Assembly (NCBI GenBank): GCA_934643535.1
Contig: CAKUCE010000154.1
Coordinates: 1 to 7,493 of the forward strand
DNA length: 7,493 nucleotides
From: an uncultured Clostridia bacterium
GTDB taxonomy: Bacteria; Bacillota; Clostridia; Christensenellales; Aristaeellaceae
Reading direction: 5' to 3'
How positions within the stretch are numbered: the first letter of the stretch is position 1; every line of letters starts with the position of its first letter. The translations under genes were made by a program, and so were the position numbers. Below are positions 1 through 4,047 of the stretch, piece by piece. Below the pieces are notes generated by a model, which was given only the letters and a program-made list of their open reading frames with translations, was not told the DNA's origin and ran no database searches.

Positions 1-179
1 TCCTGTTCAAGCCCAGTATACGGCCCCCGGCGGCAAAAGAGCGTCGAAGCAAAGCGCACGGATTGTCGAAACGGCGGCCCATTCCTTCCCAGCCTATGAG
101 CGGAAAGGAGAAAAAAGAACGAAAAAAGCCCCGAAGCAAAACTGCTTCGAAGCGGAAGGGGGATCATCGGGGAAGGGTG
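1..179. other. Left-edge intergenic stretch, no gene seen
   Basis: No open frame here has a plausible start with a ribosome binding site. The one longer frame, from 63 to 335 on the plus strand, begins at a TTG, is very basic, and runs antisense into the Xre gene. The stretch is purine-rich in its second half. The only structure I can support is a hairpin at 132-149, listed separately. The end of a gene beyond the left edge is not visible. Confidence 0.5.
120..149 (-). terminator. Possible second, tandem terminator hairpin
   Basis: A perfect 7-bp stem (CGAAGCA/TGCTTCG) with a 4-base loop lies at 132-149. Read on the minus strand it is followed after GGGC by a run of six T. It lies downstream of the main terminator of the Xre gene and could act as a backup. 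The four-base gap between stem and T-run makes it weaker than a classic terminator. Confidence 0.4.
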
Positions 180-212
180 AAAAAAGCAGAAGCCGCCCGA
201 AAGGGCAGCCCC
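180..212 (-). terminator. Rho-independent terminator of the first Xre gene
   Basis: On the minus strand, right after the stop codon of the Xre gene, a GC-rich stem forms between GGGGCTGCCC and GGGCGGCTTC around a TTTC loop. It includes some G-T pairs and is followed by TGC and six T (positions 185-180). Position and form fit termination of the short monocistronic Xre transcript. Confidence 0.7.
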
Positions 213-219
213 TGTCTTC

Positions 220-429
220 TCATATTCTGGTTCCATCGGAAAACTGAAAGCCAAAGTAGTATTCCGCGCCCAGCGCTTCCGCGATCCTGCTCATCTCGTC
301 GGATGAAAACTTGCCGGTTTTCATTCGCTGGTTAAAAGCGGATGGACTGGTTCCAATTTTGCGGGCAAGCTCCGCTTCACTCATTCCTTTGTAGGCGAGA
401 GCCATTTTGATTTTCTGCGACAGGGTCAT
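220..429 (-). CDS. Short Xre/Cro-CI type DNA-binding regulator (69 aa)
   Basis: The product is a single helix-turn-helix domain with almost nothing else. Residues 1-55 carry the Xre pattern: a Q-K-I start helix, then MSEAELARKIGTSPSAFNQ as the turn and recognition helix, then a closing helix around MSRIAEALGAEY. The tail ends in FGFQFSDGTRI, a beta-like ending I know from small regulators of gut Clostridia. I chose the ATG at 429 rather than the longer frame from 498 because a GAGGTGAT ribosome binding site lies 5 bases before it and a consensus promoter lies just upstream. It is divergent from the gene at 661, so autoregulation and control of that neighbour are likely but inferred. The protein is probably a dimeric repressor in the cytoplasm. 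Its DNA target is unknown. Confidence 0.9.
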   Translation of the reverse strand: MTLSQKIKMALAYKGMSEAELARKIGTSPSAFNQRMKTGKFSSDEMSRIAEALGAEYYFGFQFSDGTRI

Positions 430-447
430 CGGTATCACCTCGAAAAC

Positions 448-476
448 ATTATATAGGTTCTTCTGCTCTTCGTCAA
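448..476 (-). promoter_or_regulatory. Sigma-A promoter of the first Xre gene
   Basis: Minus-strand TTGACG (476-471), a 17-base spacer and a perfect TATAAT (453-448). Transcription would start near 441, giving a leader of only about 12 bases that consists essentially of the ribosome binding site. The match to consensus is nearly complete, so the gene is likely on unless repressed. Confidence 0.85.
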
Positions 477-500
477 GGATAACAAAAATGTACTTCAAAT

Positions 501-512
501 TTTCTTTAGAAA
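501..512. promoter_or_regulatory. Palindrome between divergent promoters, candidate Xre operator
   Basis: TTTCT-TT-AGAAA is a perfect 5-bp inverted repeat with a 2-base centre. It sits between the two -35 boxes of the divergent promoters and ends 4 bases before the plus-strand -35. A short Xre dimer commonly binds such sites. That it is bound by the neighbouring regulator is inference, and AT-rich palindromes this short also arise by chance. Confidence 0.35.
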
Positions 513-516
513 TATC

Positions 517-545
517 TTGACATCGATTAGGTTTTCATGTACAAT
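517..545 (+). promoter_or_regulatory. Sigma-A promoter of the 80-aa gene
   Basis: Perfect TTGACA (517-522), a 17-base spacer and TACAAT (540-545). It drives the gene at 661 and leaves a leader of roughly 110 bases. Short frames that open inside this promoter, such as the ATG at 537, are not credible genes. Confidence 0.85.
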
Positions 546-660
546 CTTTTTCGTAAGAAGAAACCCAAACAGCCTAAAACCTACCACGTATTCAGACAAT
601 CCCAATGGCTCAAGAATCAATCAAACAAGGATAGAGAGAAAGAGCAAGGAGGAAACAGCA

Positions 661-903
661 ATGGATTTTGCGCTTTTGGAAGGACAGACTCTGGAACATA
701 TGCGCCTTTTGATCGAAGGAGCGGTCGTGCTATATGAGAACGACGTGATGCCGCTCTATTCCATGGCGATAACGCAGGAGCGCTATCAGGAAGCGGCGGG
801 GCTGGATACGCTGGGCGCGGCGCTGACCACGCTGCAAAGCGATATTCGGGAGCTTCAAAACGCCTATACCGCTTATCAGGCCGGGAAGGATGCTCCATGC
901 TGA
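661..903 (+). CDS. Unrecognised 80-aa soluble protein divergent from an Xre regulator
   Basis: I do not recognise this family. The ATG at 661 is preceded by AAGGAGG (646-652) at a spacing of 8 bases, which decides the start over in-frame codons further up. The protein is mildly acidic and predicted mostly helical. It has no signal peptide and no clear membrane segment. The N-terminal half (to about residue 45) has a leucine and methionine rich helix, and the C-terminal half (about 46-75) has amphipathic helices ending in QNAYTAYQAGKDAPC. A single Cys is the last residue. It has its own strong promoter and shares a regulatory gap with the Xre gene at 429-220, which suggests a regulator-target or antitoxin-effector style pair, but nothing in the sequence proves this. 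It converges on the DUF4160-DUF2442 operon across a shared hairpin. Confidence 0.75.
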   Translation: MDFALLEGQTLEHMRLLIEGAVVLYENDVMPLYSMAITQERYQEAAGLDTLGAALTTLQSDIRELQNAYTAYQAGKDAPC

Positions 904-910
904 ACGTTTG

Positions 911-946
911 AAAAGAAAATGCCCGTCTCCGTTGGGGAGGCGGGCA
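911..946. terminator. Terminator between convergent genes (copy 1 of a repeated hairpin)
   Basis: A stem of about 13 bp (AATGCCCGTCTCC with GGAGGCGGGCATT) closes on a GTTG-type loop. On the minus strand it is followed by ATTTTCTTTTC, so it best serves the DUF4160-DUF2442 operon. On the plus strand the following TGTTTC is a weak T-run, so it may also end the 80-aa gene. The core 919-946 recurs at 1627-1654 with one change. Confidence 0.8.
919..946. repeat. 28-bp hairpin repeat, copy 1
   Basis: The core from ATGCCCGTCTCC to CGGGCA is identical to 1627-1654 except for G at 940 versus A at 1648. Similarity continues outward: both copies are preceded by TTGAAAA plus an A/G run and followed by a T-run and AGGCA, about 50 bases in all. 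Both work as minus-strand terminators on either side of the DUF4160-DUF2442 pair. Confidence 0.85.
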
Positions 947-951
947 TTGTT

Positions 952-1248
952 TCAGGCAGGCATTTCGTCGTAAGCATAGCTGTCATGATACATCGTTTCC
1001 GGGGCAATGTCGATTTCGCCGTCCAGCCAGACCACAACGCCGTGTTCCACCTTGGCGTTTTTGAACACGCTGTCGTCCTTCAAGGGTTGAAACGCGGGAT
1101 AATCCAGCAGCGGCGTTGCGTCATACAGGCGTTTTTCGCCGGAAGCAAAGGTCAGGATCATCATTTTATCATCCAGCGGCTTTACGGAAAGAACCCGTAT
1201 TTCCTTCATGGGCGCCGCCGCGTAGGCAATACCATCTTTGATAAACAT
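952..1248 (-). CDS. DUF2442 family protein, second gene of a DUF4160-DUF2442 pair (98 aa)
   Basis: The pattern fits DUF2442: a strand pair around residues 16-36 (IRVLSVKPLDDKMMILTF), then SGEKRLYD, a PLLDYPAFQPL segment, a V-F-x-N-A-x-V strand with GVVVWLDGEIDIAPETMY near the end. The tryptophan plus the D-G-x-I-D-I-A-P motif is the family hallmark. The ATG at 1248 has AAGGAGG 6 bases upstream. That site overlaps the TAA stop of the DUF4160 gene, leaving an 11-base gap, so the two genes are very probably co-translated. DUF2442 and DUF4160 genes are often neighbours, and the pair is thought of as toxin-antitoxin-like. Which partner is toxic, and whether either is, cannot be told from sequence. 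A later start at 1209 is possible but has no good ribosome binding site. Confidence 0.85.
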   Translation of the reverse strand: MFIKDGIAYAAAPMKEIRVLSVKPLDDKMMILTFASGEKRLYDATPLLDYPAFQPLKDDSVFKNAKVEHGVVVWLDGEIDIAPETMYHDSYAYDEMPA

Positions 1249-1259
1249 AGACTGCCTCC

Positions 1260-1526
1260 TTATGCCAACGGAGCAATTTTTTCAAAAGGTTCGCCGCGAA
1301 CAGCTTTGTTCCACGCGGCATAGACTTCTTCTTCGTGGAGGGCCAGCCAGCCCACCACGATTCTGAGCTGTTTCACAGGCAGAGCTCCCGCCAGCAATTC
1401 ACCATCAACGCCAACGGACGCTTCATATTCCCCATAGAACACATGAACATGGGGCTTGTTGTGCTGAACGGTATCGTTGTAAAGCAATTTGATAATGATG
1501 CCCGCAAAGCGGCACAATTCCGGCAT
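1260..1526 (-). CDS. DUF4160 family protein, first gene of the pair (88 aa)
   Basis: The product shows the DUF4160 signature: MPELCRFAGIIIKLLYND at the start, then the conserved HNKPHVHVFYGEYEASVGV block (about residues 22-40), then GALPVKQLRIVVGWLALHEEE and a terminal W-N-K-A with I-A-P-L. The P-H-x-H histidines at about 25-28 are the most conserved part and could bind metal or act in catalysis. That is inference. Length is normal for the family. The ATG at 1526 has AAGGAGGT about 7 bases upstream and a recognisable promoter further up. It overlaps nothing upstream and is directly followed by the DUF2442 gene. It is probably a small cytoplasmic protein of a toxin-antitoxin-like or DNA-linked module. 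The biochemical role is not established to my knowledge. Confidence 0.87.
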   Translation of the reverse strand: MPELCRFAGIIIKLLYNDTVQHNKPHVHVFYGEYEASVGVDGELLAGALPVKQLRIVVGWLALHEEEVYAAWNKAVRGEPFEKIAPLA

Positions 1527-1548
1527 AGCAATACCTCCTTACGGGCAT

Positions 1549-1578
1549 AGTATATCATAAGCGGGCAAGGGTTATCAA
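1549..1578 (-). promoter_or_regulatory. Promoter of the DUF4160-DUF2442 operon
   Basis: Minus-strand TTGATA (1578-1573), an 18-base spacer and TATACT (1554-1549), about 20 bases before the DUF4160 start codon. The match is good but not perfect, so expression is likely moderate. I saw no clear palindrome overlapping it that would suggest self-repression. Confidence 0.6.
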
Positions 1579-1617
1579 GGAAAGATAGGGGCAGCAGGAG
1601 GAAGCTAATAGGGAGAT

Positions 1618-1654
1618 TGAAAAAGATGCCCGTCTCCGTTGGGGAGACGGGCAC
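1618..1654 (-). terminator. Terminator of the secreted-protein operon (copy 2 of the hairpin)
   Basis: The stem GCCCGTCTCC/GGAGACGGGC with a GTTGG-type loop is perfect. On the minus strand it is followed by ATCTTTTTC. It lies about 35 bases after the stop codon of the last gene of the operon and upstream of the DUF4160 promoter, so it separates the two minus-strand operons. Confidence 0.8.
1627..1654. repeat. 28-bp hairpin repeat, copy 2
   Basis: Matches 919-946 at 27 of 28 positions. The minus-strand text just before it, TGCCTAAAAC, also resembles the TGCCTGAAAC that ends the DUF2442 gene before copy 1. This copy may therefore have come with the tail of a gene like DUF2442, or both may derive from a repeated terminator. 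Confidence 0.85.
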
Positions 1655-1687
1655 GGTTTTAGGCAAATAAACGATAAGTGGGACATA

Positions 1688-2353
1688 TTAAATATCGTTC
1701 AAAACGACGGCGTTTTGTTCTTCTTTTTCTTGTTTGGCAGCATTCAATTCCTCATCGGTAAAATGTTTATATCCAATCCAAACGCCATATTTTAAGGAAT
1801 TATAGGTAGTTCCAGTATAGAATTGTATCAAATCAATTTTAACGTGCTGTCCATTCTGATATTCATAATCCCACTCGTCATAATCACGTAGATCGCCATA
1901 TTTGCCTATCAATTTGTACGTACCAGCCAAAACAGCAGCCCCGGTTACAGCGGTTGTAGTGATAATATAGAAATCGCCATTCGTGTAGCCCAGAGGGGTT
2001 CCATATTTTTCGCTCAATGCTTTTTTCATCTTGGAATAAATGCTATCACTTGTATCAGAATAGGAGCTTTCAGGAAGCTGCCATTTAACTTCAATTAATT
2101 TATCCTCATCATCAAATTTGTAAAAAATTACAACTTCTTCAAAGCCGGCAACACTTCCTTTCTCTGTCCAGAGTGATTGTTCGTCGCTTTCTTCTTCGTT
2201 AATTGCAATTGTTTCTTTTGCACGAACTTGTTCCTTTGTATCGCCAAACTGGATTCCATTGCGCAAAACAAATTCGTTTTCAGCGTGAGCGGATACCGCA
2301 AAACTCCACAGCAATAACACTGCCATTATCGTTGAAAGCAATTTTTTCATCAT
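1688..2353 (-). CDS. Secreted protein of unknown function (221 aa)
   Basis: The protein starts with a clear Sec signal peptide: M-M-K-K, a hydrophobic stretch (LLSTIMAVLLLWSFAVS) and a likely cleavage after A-H-A around residue 24. There is no lipobox cysteine. The mature part opens with FVLRNGIQFGDTKEQVRAKE, a pattern seen in secreted clostridial proteins and loosely reminiscent of BamE/SmpA-type folds, but I do not claim homology. The middle has YGTPLGYTNGDFYIITTT, then a small hydrophobic TGAAVLAGTY, then many Trp/Tyr/Asp residues. The tail is charged (EELNAAKQEKEEQ). I chose the ATG pair at 2353/2350 because AGGAGG lies 5-8 bases before it and the signal peptide begins there. Codons further up overlap the previous gene. 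It is the last gene of a three-gene operon. The base composition is clearly AT-richer than murA. Confidence 0.8.
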   Translation of the reverse strand: MMKKLLSTIMAVLLLWSFAVSAHAENEFVLRNGIQFGDTKEQVRAKETIAINEEESDEQSLWTEKGSVAGFEEVVIFYKFDDEDKLIEVKWQLPESSYSDTSDSIYSKMKKALSEKYGTPLGYTNGDFYIITTTAVTGAAVLAGTYKLIGKYGDLRDYDEWDYEYQNGQHVKIDLIQFYTGTTYNSLKYGVWIGYKHFTDEELNAAKQEKEEQNAVVLNDI

Positions 2354-2363
2354 CTTTTCCTCC

Positions 2364-2798
2364 TTAATGCCATAAGTAATTTGAAAAGTTTTCTTCAGTA
2401 ACCAGAAGTCTGTTTTTATCCGTAAACGCAATTGTAAAGGACACCTCAACTCCTTCCGGCATCTCTGCCTGAATCTGTGGAAATAATGGAAGCAGATTAC
2501 AAAGCCCATTTAGAATTTTGACATCATCCATTGGCATTGTTGAGGTTAGTTTTCCGTTATGAAGAACCATCACAAGGTGCCAGCCATCGCGAAAATCAAA
2601 CCAGAAGTTAAGCTCATCTGCTCCATATTCCGGTGCGTTGCTGGTAAAGGTTTCTATTCCTTCCAAATCCATTGCCTGATTAAGAAACGAAAGACCAATT
2701 TCCATAGGATTGCTCTCGGCTATCCCGATTCCGGCATTAGCAACTATGAGAATCAAGAAGATTGTGAGAATTACATTTTTCAGCTTCCGCACCTTCAT
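2364..2798 (-). CDS. Small secreted protein of unknown function (144 aa)
   Basis: The N-terminus is a signal peptide: M-K-V-R-K-L-K, then about 17 hydrophobic residues, with likely cleavage after G-I-A near residue 27. The mature part of about 117 residues is acidic, with LNFWFDFRDGWHLVMVLHNGKL (about 63-84) suggesting a beta-hairpin, and later VSFTIAFTDKNRLLVTEENF. No Cys and no recognised domain. The ATG at 2798 follows TAAGGGGGAAAGG, where the TAA is the stop of the preceding gene. The Shine-Dalgarno spacing is longer than usual, so translation may depend on coupling. Its own TAA stop overlaps the AGGAGG of the next gene. The two exported proteins are probably made together and may act together outside the membrane. 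Confidence 0.8.
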   Translation of the reverse strand: MKVRKLKNVILTIFLILIVANAGIGIAESNPMEIGLSFLNQAMDLEGIETFTSNAPEYGADELNFWFDFRDGWHLVMVLHNGKLTSTMPMDDVKILNGLCNLLPLFPQIQAEMPEGVEVSFTIAFTDKNRLLVTEENFSNYLWH

Positions 2799-2817
2799 AG
2801 AAATCTGCCTTTCCCCC

Positions 2818-3030
2818 TTAACTATTCATTTCATCAACAACGGCTTCAGGAAAATAACATTGTCTGCATGCGGAAGGTATTTTCCCATACCTTATGGCAA
2901 TTGCTTTTGCCTCTTGTATGGTGTCAAACAGTTCGTATTTTCCACCGGTTTCACTCTCAACCTTGTTTCTGATATGGGGTTTAGAAGCATCGTGGATTTT
3001 ACCATTTTGTGTATTCAGGACATATGGCAT
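2818..3030 (-). CDS. 70-aa protein with possible zinc knuckle, first gene of the operon
   Basis: I do not recognise a named family. The layout N-T-x-N-G-K-I-H near residues 6-13 and C-R-Q-C at 55-58 recalls the short zinc-binding folds of Ada or ComEC tails (N...H...C..C), and an amphipathic helix (about 37-48) precedes the CxxC. One of the usual early ligands is missing, so zinc binding is only a guess. The start at 3030 is chosen because AAGGAGGTG lies 7 bases upstream and a TATAAT promoter is close. The much longer frame back to 3360 runs through the promoter and the divergent Xre gene and is a shadow. No signal peptide, so it is likely cytoplasmic. Its TAA stop overlaps the ribosome binding region of the secreted protein downstream. 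Confidence 0.75.
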   Translation of the reverse strand: MPYVLNTQNGKIHDASKPHIRNKVESETGGKYELFDTIQEAKAIAIRYGKIPSACRQCYFPEAVVDEMNS

Positions 3031-3047
3031 TATCACACCTCCTTTTA

Positions 3048-3057
3048 CGCATCCGCG
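3048..3057. promoter_or_regulatory. Candidate operator O1 (CGCATCCGCG) in the 5' leader
   Basis: Matches the two upstream sites at 8 of 10 positions and lies within a wider palindrome TACGC-ATCC-GCGTA (3046-3059). It sits between the TATAAT box and the ribosome binding site of the three-gene operon, where a bound repressor would block elongation or initiation. Confidence 0.4.
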
Positions 3058-3069
3058 TATTTCTTCTCC

Positions 3070-3098
3070 ATTATAAAACATTTTCCAAAAATACGCAA
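3070..3098 (-). promoter_or_regulatory. Promoter of the three-gene operon
   Basis: Minus-strand TTGCGT (3098-3093), a 17-base spacer and a perfect TATAAT (3075-3070). Transcription would start near 3063. The -35 box is weak and lies inside candidate operator O2, so a protein bound there would compete with RNA polymerase. Confidence 0.7.
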
Positions 3099-3117
3099 CT
3101 GCGAAAACGCACTTGCG
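3094..3117. promoter_or_regulatory. Tandem candidate operators O2 and O3 (CGCANNTGCG)
   Basis: CGCAACTGCG (3094-3103) and CGCACTTGCG (3108-3117) are both CGCA-NN-TGCG palindromes, each flanked by A on both sides and spaced 14 bases centre to centre. O2 overlaps the -35 of the three-gene operon. O3 lies toward the Xre gene. Such paired sites are typical for small Xre dimers. That the Xre at 3152 is the binder is inferred from position only. Confidence 0.6.
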
Positions 3118-3151
3118 AACAATCCGGTATGCTTTCCTTGAGGTGATACGA

Positions 3152-3394
3152 ATGACCGTAAAGGACGCCGTGGCAGACCGTTTTCGGCAAATCTGTAAGG
3201 AACGCAATATCAAGCCCAATGAGCTGGCCAATCGGGCGGGCGTTACCCCGTCCAGCGTGTATAGTATGCTCGACCCTAAACGCCGGGAGGTTTCCGTCAA
3301 TCTGGTGAAGAAGCTCTGCGATGGTCTGGATATGACTTTAAGTGCATTTTTTAGTACCAAAGAGTTTGATGAACTGGAGCAGGAAATTCAGTAA
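3152..3394 (+). CDS. Xre-family regulator, likely controls the divergent operon (80 aa)
   Basis: A single HTH domain of the kind common in Firmicutes. Residues 8-18 form the first helix (ADRFRQICKER), 22-40 the turn and recognition helix (PNELANRAGVTPSSVYSML), 47-60 a closing helix (VNLVKKLCDGLDM), and the end (TLSAFFSTKEFDELEQE) is the usual TLSEFF-type tail. The ATG at 3152 follows GAGGTGAT by 4-5 bases. This is almost the same ribosome binding site as that of the other Xre gene. An earlier in-frame ATG at 3113 lies inside candidate operator O3 and lacks a site. A possible -10 (TATGCT, 3128-3133) has no good -35, which suits weak, self-controlled expression. It is divergent from the secreted-protein operon, and three CGCA-type palindromes fill the gap. 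Confidence 0.92.
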   Translation: MTVKDAVADRFRQICKERNIKPNELANRAGVTPSSVYSMLDPKRREVSVNLVKKLCDGLDMTLSAFFSTKEFDELEQEIQ

Positions 3395-3423
3395 TGGGCG
3401 GCTTGATGAAACCATCCGCCCTC

Positions 3424-3460
3424 AAAAGCGCGGGAGAAAGACCCACGCTTTTTTCTTTTT
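3424..3460. terminator. Bidirectional terminator between Xre gene and J-domain gene
   Basis: AAAAGCG-C-GGG pairs with CCC-A-CGCTTTT around a 7-base loop with one mismatch. On the plus strand it is followed by TTTTTTCTTTTT, ideal for ending the Xre transcript. The A-run at the left gives TTTT on the minus strand, so it can also end the murA-J-domain transcript. A second GGGCGG/CCGCCC stem (3396-3421) lies just before it. Confidence 0.8.
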
Positions 3461-3479
3461 ATTCCATTGAAAAACAGCC

Positions 3480-3983
3480 TCAGCGTTTGCCGAAGCTGTC
3501 CTTGAACCAGTTCTGAATTTTGACGTTGAGCTTTTTGCTGTTGCGGCCCGCGACCACCGCGTCCAGCGCCCCGGCACGGTATTCCCGGTTGTCCGGGTCC
3601 ATTTTGATGGCCTCCCGGTAGCTCTGGTGGGCTTCGTCGTAGCGGTGCAGGCCCATGAGAATCCTGCCCTGCAGGGCGTACCAGCCGTCGTCCCGGGTAT
3701 CGGCCCGTAAAAGCTGGCGGAGGGCGCTTTCCAGATTGCCCTGCTCCATCAGGCGAAGGGCGAAATGCTTGGCCTCCTCCTGCGCGATCAGATTAAACCC
3801 GACCCGGCGCTGGGAGGCCAGCTTCAGCGCCTGCTCGTAGGCCAGATTGAGCCGGATCAGCTCGTCCTGCGCCTGCTTCTGGCGCTGAACGTCCGTAAAC
3901 TGATCCGGATGACATTCCTTTACCTTGCGGCGGTACGCGGCCCGTACCTCCGCCGCGTCCGCGCCGGGCCTGACGCCCAGCAC
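3480..3983 (-). CDS. J-domain (DnaJ-like) protein with a TPR segment; start uncertain
   Basis: The N-terminus is a J-domain: VLGVRPGADAAEVRAAY, then the helix RRKVKECHPDQF with the HPD motif at residues 25-27, which stimulates DnaK-type chaperones. A helical linker follows, then a tetratricopeptide repeat around residues 100-135 (WYALQGRILMGLHRYDEAH...). The C-terminus is basic. There is no Gly-rich or zinc-finger region, so it is a class C J-protein, probably a co-chaperone with its own partner. Odd point: a J-domain usually begins some 5-10 residues before VLGV, and the matching codons (Y-G-S-S-P-F-E) are present up to 4004 in frame, but the frame has no ATG, GTG or TTG there before a TGA at 4037. 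A CTG at 4007 lies 8 bases after GGAGG. It is cotranscribed with murA, about 40 bases downstream of it. Confidence 0.85.
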   Translation of the reverse strand: MLGVRPGADAAEVRAAYRRKVKECHPDQFTDVQRQKQAQDELIRLNLAYEQALKLASQRRVGFNLIAQEEAKHFALRLMEQGNLESALRQLLRADTRDDGWYALQGRILMGLHRYDEAHQSYREAIKMDPDNREYRAGALDAVVAGRNSKKLNVKIQNWFKDSFGKR

Positions 3984-4047
3984 TTCGAATGGGCTGGATC
4001 CGTACAGACTGCATCCCTCCCCGCCCTGACGGGTTCAAATGAGTACC

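Noticed and set aside
537..737. 66-codon plus-strand frame starting in the promoter region
   Set aside because: Its ATG lies within the spacer of the promoter, it has no ribosome binding site and it overlaps the better-supported gene at 661 in another frame.
919..1323. 134-codon plus-strand frame
   Set aside because: Antisense to the DUF2442 and DUF4160 genes, begins inside the terminator hairpin.
2818..3360. 180-codon reading of the knuckle-like gene from 3360
   Set aside because: The extra part is antisense to the Xre gene and crosses both promoter and candidate operators. The ATG at 3030 has a proper ribosome binding site.
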